Notes: generated from the letters alone by a model not told the origin. Positions 1 through 8,536 are shown, counted from the stretch's first letter. The stretch: 10,982 nt of DNA from Caldisericota bacterium (GCA_013152825.1 JAADFP010000002.1:1-10982); one strand, 5' to 3'. Numbers and translations are program-made.

Positions 1-717
1 GTTTCTCTCTTTATTTCAAGAGTTAGAGAAAAAGGCGATGAAGTAGTCTTTCTAACCAACAACTCTGCCTATACCCGCAAATACTACCGAAACAAGCTCC
101 AGCGAATGGGTATTCCCACGCAGGAGAAGGATATCTATACTTCAGCCGGTCTCCTTGCTGACTATCTCAGTGAACTGCCCCAAATTCGCCGGGTACTAAC
201 TATTGGCGAGGAAGGATTGCATTTTTCTCTGCGAAGAAAAGGTTTCCTGGTTACTACCCAAAGTTCCTCGGTAGACGCAGTAGCAGCCGGATTGGATAGA
301 CGGTTTAATTACCAGAAACTTTTCCTGGCTCAAAAAGCAATTCTTTCCGGGGCTAAATTCATAGCCACTAACAGGGATGCAACCCTTCCCACTGAAAATG
401 GGCTACTACCTGGTTCCGGCGCAATAATAAAGGCAATAGAGGAATGCACCGGAAAAGAGGCAGAGGTAGTGGGGAAACCAAATCCTCTGGGACTGGAAAT
501 TATTATGAAGGAAAGAAATGTATGCAAGGAAGATGTAATAGTTATAGGAGATAGAATTGAGACAGACATTTTATTAGGGAAGAAGGCAGGGGTTAAGACT
601 ATCCTGGTTCTTACCGGGGTAACAGAGAAAGAAGACTTAAAAAATATTTCCCCGGAGGACTTCCCTGACCAGGTGACAGAAAAATTAATAAATCTTTTAT
701 GTGTGGAATGTGGTTAA
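1..717 (+). CDS. HAD-IIA family phosphatase (NagD / phosphoglycolate phosphatase-like), 5'-truncated
   Basis: The reading frame is open from base 1 and gives 238 visible residues, so the N-terminus with HAD motif I (the nucleophile DxDGT) lies outside the window. The first internal Met (base 106) is not the true start, because conserved family sequence precedes it. Visible landmarks are motif II in FLTNNS (residues 17-22), the motif III lysine in GKPNP (158-162) and motif IV GDRIETD (183-189), which binds Mg2+. The cap segment between motifs II and III, together with ATNRDATLPTENG, is typical of subfamily IIA (NagD, p-nitrophenyl phosphatase, phosphoglycolate phosphatase). Family knowledge predicts a cytoplasmic phosphatase acting on small phosphorylated metabolites; the substrate cannot be read from the sequence. 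The stop lies 25 bp before the metal ATPase gene on the same strand, which suggests cotranscription. The family call is secure, the substrate unknown. Confidence 0.88.
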   Translation, partial: VSLFISRVREKGDEVVFLTNNSAYTRKYYRNKLQRMGIPTQEKDIYTSAGLLADYLSELPQIRRVLTIGEEGLHFSLRRKGFLVTTQSSSVDAVAAGLDRRFNYQKLFLAQKAILSGAKFIATNRDATLPTENGLLPGSGAIIKAIEECTGKEAEVVGKPNPLGLEIIMKERNVCKEDVIVIGDRIETDILLGKKAGVKTILVLTGVTEKEDLKNISPEDFPDQVTEKLINLLCVECG

Positions 718-742
718 AAACTTTTGAAAGGAGGGGTAACTT

Positions 743-2935
743 ATGAAGGACAATAACCATACAGATAAAAAAATGCCTGAGATGAAACATGATATGGATA
801 TGCACAAAGAGCACAAAATGCAGGGGGAAATGGAAGAGGGAACAGAGATGAAGCATGATATGGATATGCACGAAGGACATGAAATGCAGGAAGGAATGGA
901 ACACGGAACAGAGATGAAACATGAGGGAAGCATGGCATACCACACTATGCCCTCCGGGGTTCACATGGCTCACGGAGATCACCATGCTCACATGGTAGCG
1001 GACTACAGGAAACGATTCTGGATATGCCTGGCCATCACCATACCAATTCTCCTACTCTCCCCCATGATTCAGGGATTACTGGGAATCAGAGAATCTCTTA
1101 AATTTACCGGCGATTTATACCTCCTATTCTTGCTTTCCTCCCTGGTTTTCTTCTATGGAGGATATCCATTCCTTAAAGGGATTTTTGTCGAAATAAAATC
1201 TAAAAAGATAGGGATGATGACCCTTATCGCGGTAGCCATCAGCACTGCCTATGTGTACAGCAGTGCCGTCGTATTTGGCCTGAAAGGTTCCATATTCTTC
1301 TGGGAGCTGGCTACGCTTGTGGACATCATGCTTCTGGGGCACTGGATAGAAATGAAATCCATTATGGGGGCATCAAAAGCCCTGGAAGCACTGGCAAAGC
1401 TTATGCCCTCAGATGCCCATAAACTTATGCCCGATGGAAGCGTAAAAGATGTCCCTCTAAACGAATTGACCGTAGGAGACAGGGTCTTGGTCAAGCCGGG
1501 AGAAAAAATTCCTGCCGATGGCATAGTAGTAGAGGGAGAAACCTCTGTCAACGAATCTATGCTCACCGGTGAATCCACTCCCGTACCCAAGAAGAAAGGT
1601 GACCAGGTCACCGGAGGAGCAGTTAACGGTGAAGGCTCGATTACCATGGAGGTTAAGAAAACAGGTAAAGATTCTTTTATCTCGCAGGTAATAAAACTGG
1701 TCAAAGAAGCCCAGGAGAGCAAATCAAGAACCCAGGACTTAGCAAACCGGGCCGCCTTCTGGCTTACTGTTATAGCCCTGGTAGGAGGTGTGGTAACCCT
1801 TTTTGTCTGGTTAGCAGTGATGGGCAAAGATCTTGCCTTTGCCCTGGAGCGAACAGTAACCGTAATGGTTATTACCTGTCCCCATGCTCTTGGATTGGCC
1901 GTTCCCCTGGTAGTGGCTGTTTCCACTGCTCTTTCTGCCAGAAATGGCTTGCTTATCAGAAACCGCATAGCCTTTGAAAAAGCAAGAAACATCCAGGCCA
2001 TAATTTTTGATAAGACAGGAACTCTAACCGAGGGGAAATTCGGCGTTACTGATACTATTCTTTTTGCAGATGATGTAAAAGAGGAAGACCTCCTGAAATA
2101 TGCTGCCTCCGTAGAAGCGCACTCTGAGCACCCCATTGCCAAGGGAATTGTCTCATCTGCCCCGGAAACCTTCCCGGTTAAAGAATTCAAGGCTATTCCG
2201 GGTAAGGGAGCAGAAGGGAAGGTAAACGGGAAAGAAGTAAAAGTAGTAAGCCCGGGCTACCTGAAAGAAGCAAAAATTTCAGTCACCGAGGAACGCATCG
2301 AAAAAATTGCTTCCCAGGGCAAAACCATAGTATTCGTGATGATAGATGGCAAACTAAAAGGAGCCATTGCTCTGGCAGATATCATAAGACCCGAATCCAA
2401 GAAGGCAATTTCATTACTCAAGAAAATGGGAATTCAATGTATGATGCTTACCGGAGACAATAAGCAGGTAGCCAAGTGGGTATCAGATGAAATAGGGCTT
2501 GATGAATACTTTGCTGAGGTCTTGCCCCAGGAAAAATCAGAAAAGGTAAAAGAGGTGCAATCCAGAGGCTTAACCGTGGCCATGACAGGGGACGGAGTAA
2601 ACGATGCTCCTGCACTCGTCCAGGCAGACGTAGGTATTGCTATCGGAGCAGGAACCGATGTGGCCGTGGAGAGTGCGGATATTATCCTGGTAAGAAGTAA
2701 TCCCCTGGATGCAGTGGCCATTATAGGGCTGGCACGGGCTACCTACAAAAAGATGATACAAAATCTTGCCTGGGCAACAGGTTATAATGCCTTTGCCATC
2801 CCTCTTGCCGCAGGTGTGCTCTACAAAGCAGGGATACTACTCACTCCCGCCATGGGTGCAGCATTGATGGCCTTAAGTACAGTAGTTGTAGCCATCAATG
2901 CACGTTTCCTTAAAGTGGTTAAAGAGGAAGTATAA
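743..2935 (+). CDS. copB: CopB-type heavy-metal (copper/silver) P1B-ATPase with Met/His-rich N-terminus
   Basis: This is a 730-residue inner-membrane P-type ATPase expected to export a heavy metal using ATP. Core motifs are all present: TGES (275-278, actuator), CPH (379-381, metal site in TM6), DKTGT (423-427, phosphorylated D423), SEHP with H463 (nucleotide-binding domain) and TGDGVNDAP (615-623). About eight hydrophobic segments are visible: four before the actuator, two flanking it, and two at the C-terminus. The later ones carry YN (ATGYNAFAIP) and MALSTVVVAINA. CPH rather than CPC, plus YN and the ST of TM8, point to the CopB/P1B-3 class, described for copper and silver. TM8 has MALST where I would expect MSxST. 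There is no CxxC metal-binding domain. Instead the first 84 residues contain 17 Met and 15 His, partly as a 22-residue tandem repeat. The start is supported by AAAGGAGG at 727-734, 8 nt upstream. No copper regulator gene is visible nearby. Confidence 0.93.
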   Translation: MKDNNHTDKKMPEMKHDMDMHKEHKMQGEMEEGTEMKHDMDMHEGHEMQEGMEHGTEMKHEGSMAYHTMPSGVHMAHGDHHAHMVADYRKRFWICLAITIPILLLSPMIQGLLGIRESLKFTGDLYLLFLLSSLVFFYGGYPFLKGIFVEIKSKKIGMMTLIAVAISTAYVYSSAVVFGLKGSIFFWELATLVDIMLLGHWIEMKSIMGASKALEALAKLMPSDAHKLMPDGSVKDVPLNELTVGDRVLVKPGEKIPADGIVVEGETSVNESMLTGESTPVPKKKGDQVTGGAVNGEGSITMEVKKTGKDSFISQVIKLVKEAQESKSRTQDLANRAAFWLTVIALVGGVVTLFVWLAVMGKDLAFALERTVTVMVITCPHALGLAVPLVVAVSTALSARNGLLIRNRIAFEKARNIQAIIFDKTGTLTEGKFGVTDTILFADDVKEEDLLKYAASVEAHSEHPIAKGIVSSAPETFPVKEFKAIPGKGAEGKVNGKEVKVVSPGYLKEAKISVTEERIEKIASQGKTIVFVMIDGKLKGAIALADIIRPESKKAISLLKKMGIQCMMLTGDNKQVAKWVSDEIGLDEYFAEVLPQEKSEKVKEVQSRGLTVAMTGDGVNDAPALVQADVGIAIGAGTDVAVESADIILVRSNPLDAVAIIGLARATYKKMIQNLAWATGYNAFAIPLAAGVLYKAGILLTPAMGAALMALSTVVVAINARFLKVVKEEV
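779..925 (+). repeat. 66-bp in-frame tandem repeat coding the Met/His-rich tail
   Basis: Two full 66-bp units lie at 779-844 and 845-910, followed by the start of a third at 911-925. Each full unit encodes 22 residues (protein 13-34 and 35-56) starting EMKHDMDMH and ending in G-T; the third keeps only EMKHE. The units differ at scattered positions, some changing residues (KEHK versus EGHE, EEGT versus EHGT), so the duplication is not brand-new. The units end exactly in frame, consistent with expansion by recombination or slippage under coding constraint. Met and His spacing suggests Cu(I)/Ag(I) or Cu(II) binding, which is inference. Confidence 0.85.
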
Positions 2936-3080
2936 AAAGAGAGACTTTAGACCTTAGACTTAAGACTATAGACGGGGAGAACTTGGCAGGGAAGCAGATG
3001 TAGATACCGGGAGAAAGAGTAACTGGCAACTCAGGACTCGCAACTTTTCCCCACCTACGTCGGCACCACCACAATTTACT
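2936..3080. other. Intergenic stretch with short repeated words between ATPase and pckG
   Basis: No gene is seen here. Bases 2943-2973 are three near-copies of a CTTAGAC/TTTAGAC/CTATAGAC word on a C-poor strand. The 11-mer AGACTATAGAC at 2963-2973 recurs as its reverse complement at 10789-10799 in the far intergenic region. Around 3020-3042 there is a second partly repetitive run (ggcaactcag, gactcgcaac). I find no convincing stem-loop plus T-run terminator for the ATPase gene. Confidence 0.6.
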
Positions 3081-3108
3081 TTGATTTCTAACCATCTATT
3101 GGTATAAT
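3081..3108 (+). promoter_or_regulatory. Likely sigma70-type promoter of pckG
   Basis: A -35-like TTGATT (3081-3086) and a perfect -10 TATAAT (3103-3108) are separated by 16 bp. The -10 is preceded by TTGG, giving TTGGTATAAT. Transcription would start near 3115, leaving a leader of about 30 nt with the Shine-Dalgarno AAAGGAAGGG (3134-3143) just before the ATG at 3147. No operator or riboswitch is apparent. This is a sequence match only. Confidence 0.65.
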
Positions 3109-3146
3109 AGAGGCCTCAGATAGAAGGAAATAGAAAGGAAGGGTGT

Positions 3147-5024
3147 ATGAAAGAAGTAGAAATCCTTAGGGAAAGGTTAAAACCGGGTCATTTTGAGCGT
3201 TTGAGCTCTCTGGGAAACAAAGAAATACTCAAGTTTGTAGCCAGGTATACCGAGTTATGCAATCCTGCCTCGGTATTTGTAAGAACAGATTCTGAAGAAG
3301 ATACTGAATACATAAGAAGAAAAGCTATTGAATTAAAGGAAGAACATAAACTTAAAGTGCAGGGACATACAGCCCATTTTGATGGGTATTACGACCAGGC
3401 AAGAGACAAGAAAAACACCAAGTTTTTAGTTACTCCTGATATGACCCTTGGGCCACGCCTGAACTCGATAGAAAGAAACGAAGGGCTGGAAGAAATTCAT
3501 TCCCTATTAAAAGACATAATGAAAGGCAGAGAGATGTTCGTTCTCTTCTTATGTCTGGGCCCAATAAACTCCGAGTTCTCTATATATGCAATGCAACTGA
3601 CTGACTCTGCTTATGTAGCTCACTCTGAGGATATCCTTTATAGGCCTGCCTTCAGTGTGTTTGAAAAGAAGGGAGAAGACATAGAATTTTTTAAATACGT
3701 TCACTCTGCAGGAGAACTCGAGGAGGAAAGAAAGACCAGTAAGAATGTAGATAAGAGAAGAATATACGTAGATTTCCAGGAAGACACTGTTTACAGCGTT
3801 AATACCCAGTATGCAGGAAATACAGTAGGTTTCAAAAAACTCGCCCTCAGGCTGGCAATAAGAAAGGCCCTCAGAGAAAAATGGCTGGCGGAACACATGT
3901 TTGTCATGAGAGTAAATGGCCCTAATCAGAGAAAATCATACTTCCTGGGAGCATTCCCCAGCATGTGCGGAAAAACTTCCACCTGCATGGTAAAAGGAGA
4001 AAATATAATTGGGGATGACCTTGCTTACCTGAGAAGGAGAGAAGGGAATATATTTGCAGTAAACGTAGAAAGAGGAATATTCGGTATTATTAAAGATGTT
4101 AACGCAAAAGACGATCCCCTGATATGGGAAGCGCTAACCACTCCCGGTGAAGTAATATTCTCCAATATACTGGTAAAGGATGGCATCCCTTACTGGCAGG
4201 GAGACGGCAGAGAGATGCCTTCCGAAGGGATGAATTTCTCCGGGCAATGGTATAGGGGTAAAAAAGATGCAGAGGGAAAAGAGATTCCCCCCTCCCATCC
4301 CAATGCCCGCTATACCATAAGGCTTAGTTCTCTCAAAAATTGTGACCCGGCTTTGGAGGACCCGCAGGGGGTCAAAGTAAATGGGATAATTTATGGCGGA
4401 AGGGATTCTGATACCTGGCCGCCTGTCTTCGAAAGTTTTGACTGGGAACATGGGATTGTTACCATGGGAGCCTCTTTAGAATCAGAAACTACTGCTGCTA
4501 CCCTGGGAGAAGAAGGAGTGAGAAAATTCAATATTATGGCTATCCTTGATTTCCTCTCGGTTCCCCTGGGTAAGTATCTATCCAATTACCTGGACTTCGG
4601 GAAGTCTCTAATCTCACAGCCTACAATATTCGGAGTAAACTACTTCCTGAAAGGTCCCGATGGAGAATTTTTAACCGACAAGCAGGCAAAAAGAGTCTGG
4701 CTCAAATGGATGGAATTAAGAACATATAGAGATGTAGGAGCAGTAAAGACCCCCATTGGTTTCCTGCCCCTGTATGAAGACTTGAAGAATTTGTTTCACA
4801 CAATTCTTGCCCAGGAGTATACAGAAACTGAATACACAGAACAATTCAGCCTGCGTGTGCCCCAAAACCTATCAAAGATAGAAAGAATCACCGATATTTA
4901 CAAAAATACCAAGGATATTCCCGAAGTAGTCTTTGAGATCTTACGCCAGCAAAAGTTAAGGCTGCAGGAAGCGCAGGATAAATTCGGTGATTTTATCCCT
5001 CCCCAGAAATTTGACGTTGTTTGA
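3147..5024 (+). CDS. pckG: Phosphoenolpyruvate carboxykinase (GTP-type)
   Basis: This is a cytoplasmic enzyme of 625 residues, in the usual size range for GTP-dependent PEPCK. It interconverts oxaloacetate + GTP and phosphoenolpyruvate + GDP + CO2, for gluconeogenesis or, in reverse, anaplerosis. The phosphate-binding loop with the mobile active-site cysteine is FPSMCGKTS (270-278, C274 and K276), matching the GTP family pattern FPSxCGKT. The metal-site segment GDDLAYL (289-295) follows it. GASLESETTAAT, after FDWEHG (431-436), corresponds to the family's STMRSEATAA region. Several motifs deviate from common bacterial and animal forms: STCM replaces NLAM after the P-loop, and NVERGIFGI replaces the NPENGFFGV type. 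This suggests a divergent subgroup. A strong ribosome site (3134-3143) and a promoter precede it. It converges on dnaE with 27 bp between stops, so transcripts may overlap at their 3' ends. The ATP-type enzyme (PckA) is excluded by the motifs. Confidence 0.93.
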   Translation: MKEVEILRERLKPGHFERLSSLGNKEILKFVARYTELCNPASVFVRTDSEEDTEYIRRKAIELKEEHKLKVQGHTAHFDGYYDQARDKKNTKFLVTPDMTLGPRLNSIERNEGLEEIHSLLKDIMKGREMFVLFLCLGPINSEFSIYAMQLTDSAYVAHSEDILYRPAFSVFEKKGEDIEFFKYVHSAGELEEERKTSKNVDKRRIYVDFQEDTVYSVNTQYAGNTVGFKKLALRLAIRKALREKWLAEHMFVMRVNGPNQRKSYFLGAFPSMCGKTSTCMVKGENIIGDDLAYLRRREGNIFAVNVERGIFGIIKDVNAKDDPLIWEALTTPGEVIFSNILVKDGIPYWQGDGREMPSEGMNFSGQWYRGKKDAEGKEIPPSHPNARYTIRLSSLKNCDPALEDPQGVKVNGIIYGGRDSDTWPPVFESFDWEHGIVTMGASLESETTAATLGEEGVRKFNIMAILDFLSVPLGKYLSNYLDFGKSLISQPTIFGVNYFLKGPDGEFLTDKQAKRVWLKWMELRTYRDVGAVKTPIGFLPLYEDLKNLFHTILAQEYTETEYTEQFSLRVPQNLSKIERITDIYKNTKDIPEVVFEILRQQKLRLQEAQDKFGDFIPPQKFDVV

Positions 5025-5051
5025 GTAAAAGAAGAGAATAAAGACAGATTG

Positions 5052-8000
5052 CTACGAGCGGCTGCTGAATTTTACTACCTCTTCCCCGGCAATTTTTTCT
5101 ATCTTTTCTTTGAACTCAAGGCTTGCTTCCACGTAATACTTGGAACTAACCAGAAGAGTAACTGTATGCTGGGCGTTTTTAAAGTGAAGATAAACTTTAC
5201 TTCTTCCTTTATATTGCTCTATTATCTTCTTTATTTCCTCCAGTATCCAGGGAGAGCTTTTCTCCCGGCTTAACTGTATGTGCACATCCACTGAATAATA
5301 CCTGGAAAGCTCCGGCAGAGGGAGAACCTGGGAAGCTTTAAGGGAGTAAGGAGGTGAGTCACTATCCACAACTCCTTCTACCAAGACCGGGAAATCCTGT
5401 TTGAGATAATTGTTGCACTTTTCCCATACAGAGGGAAATACAATTACTTCGCACCTTCCCTCCAGATCCTCCAGCGTAAACCTGGCCATTCTCTGGGAAT
5501 TACGCGTATAAAGATTCTTGAGATTGGTAATTATCCCCCCTATCTTCAGCGAGTCTCCAGAAGAAAAATCGGCAAGGGTTTCTGTAGTAGCATTCGCATA
5601 CAAAGGAAGGATATTTTCGTACTTTTCTAAAGGATGGCCGCTTAAATAGAAGCCCAGAACTTCCTTTTCCTGAGAAAGCAATTCCTGCAGATTATCTCCT
5701 GTTTTCTCTTCCTGCTTATTTGGCTTAAAAAGAGAAATCTGCCCTGCTTTCCTTCTATTTCTGCTATCCAAAAAACGGGGTAGTTTCTCTAAAAGGTTGA
5801 CACGGCCACCTTCTATGCTATCAAATCCGCCGCATTTTATTAAACTCTCAATAGTCTTTTTGTTGATAAGCTTCAATTCCACCTTGGAAATAAAATCTTC
5901 CAGGGAAATGAATTCTCCCAGCCTTTCCCTGGCTCTAACCAATTCTCTTACTGCCTGTTCACCCACATTCTTTACTGCGGCCAGGCCAAAACGGATTCCT
6001 CCCTCCTCCACCCTGAATTCGGGAAAACTTCTATTTATGTCTGGTGGAAAAACTTTAATCCCCATGTTTTCGCATTCACGGATATACCTTACTATCTTAT
6101 CCTGGTTCCCCATTTCATTGGTAAGAAGCGCCGCCATGAATTCCAGCGGGTAATTTGCTTTAAGGTACGCTGTCTGGTAAGAGATAAAAGCATAGGCTGT
6201 AGCATGGGACTTGTTAAATCCGTAGCCGGCGAAGTATGCCATCATATCAAAAATTTTCTTGGCTACCTTTTCCCTTATCCCTCTTTCTTTTGCTCCCTTG
6301 ATAAATTTTTCCTCTGTCTTTTTCATCATCTCCGCAATTTTCTTACCCATGGCTTTTCTGAGATTATCAGCCTCTTCCATGGCAAAACCTGCAAGTTCAT
6401 GGGCAATCTTCATCACCTGCTCCTGGTAAAGGATGGCGCCATAGGTCTCCTTGAGAATGTTTTCCAGGGAGGGATGAAGATATTCTATGGGCATCTCTCC
6501 CTTCCTCCTGCGGATAAAATTATCTACCTCCCCTCCCGCTAATGGCCCCGGCCTGTACAGAGCCAGCACCGCTATAATATCTTCAAACTTCTGCGGCTCA
6601 ATTTTCCTGAGCAATTCACGCATTCCCCTGCTTTCCAGCTGGAAAACACCTACAGTATCCCCTTTCTTCAACAGGGAATAGGTTTTCTCATCCGTAAGAG
6701 GAATTTTAGATAAATCTTCCTTCTTATTCTGATTTAAATTGATATTCTCCAGAGTATTTTCTATCAGGGTGAGTGTTTTTAATCCCAGGAAATCCATTTT
6801 TAAGAGCCCTATACGGGAAAGGGAATTCATTTCATACTGAGTGGTAATTTCACCGTCAGACGTGCGGAACAGAGGGGTAAAATTGGTAAGGGGACCGGGA
6901 GATATAACCACTCCTGCCGCATGAACTGAGGCATGCCTCACACTCCCCTCGAGTGCCTGGGAAAACGGCAGAAGCTTGGGATATTTTTCAAAAGCAGATT
7001 GAAGCTCCGGCACTTTTTTCACGGCTTCGCTCAAGGTAATATGGGGAATGTTGGGAATGAGCTTGGCTATTCTATCCGCTTCCGCATAGGGAATCTCCAG
7101 GACCCTGGCCACATCGCGTATAGCAGCCCGGGCAGCCATGGTTCCAAAAGTAATAATCTGGCAAACTCTATCCTGTCCAAACTTCTCCTTTACATATTCA
7201 ATTACCTTATCCCTTTTTACATCACTGAAATCAACATCAATATCCGGCAGGCTCTTGCTTCTGGGGTTGAGGAATCGTTCAAAAATTAAGCCGTACTGCA
7301 GAGGATTTATATCGGTTATACCCAGGCAATAAGCTACCAGGCTGCCGGAAGCTGAGCCTCTTCCCGGCCCCACCGGGATATCATTATTGCGGGCATAATT
7401 TATAAAATCCTGCACTATAAGGAAATACCCGGAAAACCCTTTTTCCCGGATTACTTTTAACTCAAACTTGAGCCTTTCCTTAACTTCCTCTTCCATGTGC
7501 GGAAATCTATTCTGTGCCCCCTTCCAGACAAGTTCCTCCAGGAAGCTATCCAGGGTAGTATGATGCTCAGGCAGAGGAAAACGGGGAAGGTGAACTACAC
7601 CGGAAGGAATCTCTACATTGCACCTCTCAGTTATTTTCAGAGTGTTCTGGAGCGCTTCCGGAATCTCGGAGAACCTCTGCTTCATTTCCTGGGGAGATTT
7701 TAAATAGAACTCCTGCGAACCAAATTTCATCCGGCGGGAGTCGCTAAGGGTGGTCTTCGTCTGCAGGCACAACAAAACCTCGTGTACCTCGGCATCTTCC
7801 GGGTTGATATAGTGCACATCATTGGAAGCTACCAGGGGAATGTCCAGAGAGCGGGAAAATTCTATCAGCTTGCGATTGATATCATCCTGCCCCGCCAGGG
7901 AAAGATCCATAAGCTCCAGGTAGAAATTATCTTTACCCATTATATCTTTGTAAGCAGCCGCTGCCTGGTAGGCTTCTTTTTCTCTCCCCTGGTGCAAAAG

Positions 8001-8444
8001 GAAAGGAACTTCACCCTTAAGACAGCCACTGAGAGCAATTATTCCCTTGCCGTACTCGGCAAGCACCTCCTTGTCTATCCTGGGCCTGTAATAGAACCCT
8101 TCCAGATAACCAATACTTACCAGTTTCATGAGATTACGGTATCCTTCATTGGTAGAAGCAAGCAGTGTGAGGTGATAGGTTGCCTCCGAGATGCCTCTTT
8201 TCTCCCTGTCTTTTCTGCTCTTAGGTGCAATATAAACCTCGCAGCCGATAATCGGCTTTATACCCATGTTTATTGCCTTATCGTAAAATTCAATAGCCCC
8301 GAACATACCGCCGGAATCGGTGATAGAGAGAGCATGATACCCCAATTCTTTCGCTTTCTTTACCAGGGGATCTATCTTGCAAACTCCATCCAGGAAGCTG
8401 TAATGGGTATGGAGATGAAGATGAACAAAATCTGCTTTTTTCAT
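5052..8444 (-). CDS. dnaE: DNA polymerase III subunit alpha (replicative polymerase)
   Basis: The 1130-residue protein is close to the 1160 of E. coli DnaE and is the catalytic subunit of the chromosomal replicase. In order: an N-terminal PHP domain (about 1-215, starting FVHLHLHTHYS); the polymerase core with GPGRGSASGS (359-368), catalytic PDIDVDF with D401 and D403, and the third aspartate D551 in LLKMDFLGL; the fingers and beta-binding regions with YAFISYQTAYLKANYP; a helix-hairpin-helix region; and a C-terminal OB fold from about 966 (LKIGGIITNL). D401 and D403 have the same numbers as in E. coli. In the PHP domain the ligands H10, H12, D19, E69, H91, C141, D209 and H211 remain, but the usual TDHG is TDSG (S44), and QDHG is MDLS (L181). 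PHP exonuclease activity is therefore doubtful. The ATG at 8444 sits right before the conserved FVHLH start, but no clear Shine-Dalgarno precedes it. It is monocistronic as far as visible, divergent from nnr. Confidence 0.97.
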   Translation of the reverse strand: MKKADFVHLHLHTHYSFLDGVCKIDPLVKKAKELGYHALSITDSGGMFGAIEFYDKAINMGIKPIIGCEVYIAPKSRKDREKRGISEATYHLTLLASTNEGYRNLMKLVSIGYLEGFYYRPRIDKEVLAEYGKGIIALSGCLKGEVPFLLHQGREKEAYQAAAAYKDIMGKDNFYLELMDLSLAGQDDINRKLIEFSRSLDIPLVASNDVHYINPEDAEVHEVLLCLQTKTTLSDSRRMKFGSQEFYLKSPQEMKQRFSEIPEALQNTLKITERCNVEIPSGVVHLPRFPLPEHHTTLDSFLEELVWKGAQNRFPHMEEEVKERLKFELKVIREKGFSGYFLIVQDFINYARNNDIPVGPGRGSASGSLVAYCLGITDINPLQYGLIFERFLNPRSKSLPDIDVDFSDVKRDKVIEYVKEKFGQDRVCQIITFGTMAARAAIRDVARVLEIPYAEADRIAKLIPNIPHITLSEAVKKVPELQSAFEKYPKLLPFSQALEGSVRHASVHAAGVVISPGPLTNFTPLFRTSDGEITTQYEMNSLSRIGLLKMDFLGLKTLTLIENTLENINLNQNKKEDLSKIPLTDEKTYSLLKKGDTVGVFQLESRGMRELLRKIEPQKFEDIIAVLALYRPGPLAGGEVDNFIRRRKGEMPIEYLHPSLENILKETYGAILYQEQVMKIAHELAGFAMEEADNLRKAMGKKIAEMMKKTEEKFIKGAKERGIREKVAKKIFDMMAYFAGYGFNKSHATAYAFISYQTAYLKANYPLEFMAALLTNEMGNQDKIVRYIRECENMGIKVFPPDINRSFPEFRVEEGGIRFGLAAVKNVGEQAVRELVRARERLGEFISLEDFISKVELKLINKKTIESLIKCGGFDSIEGGRVNLLEKLPRFLDSRNRRKAGQISLFKPNKQEEKTGDNLQELLSQEKEVLGFYLSGHPLEKYENILPLYANATTETLADFSSGDSLKIGGIITNLKNLYTRNSQRMARFTLEDLEGRCEVIVFPSVWEKCNNYLKQDFPVLVEGVVDSDSPPYSLKASQVLPLPELSRYYSVDVHIQLSREKSSPWILEEIKKIIEQYKGRSKVYLHFKNAQHTVTLLVSSKYYVEASLEFKEKIEKIAGEEVVKFSSRS

Positions 8445-8536
8445 AGACAGTAAATTTTAACATAAAGATAATCTTAAGGGGGAAAAATATAGCATCTCCT
8501 GCCGCATAAACCTATCTCCCCTTAGTAGCTCTTTTT

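Noticed and set aside
1249..2190. A 313-residue minus-strand open frame inside the metal ATPase gene
   Set aside because: It is fully antisense to a gene with all P-type ATPase motifs. Its translation shows Ser/Thr/Pro-rich shadow composition and no recognisable domain.
7782..8453. A 223-residue plus-strand open frame opposite the start of dnaE
   Set aside because: It is antisense to the conserved PHP domain, with no ribosome-binding site or known domain.
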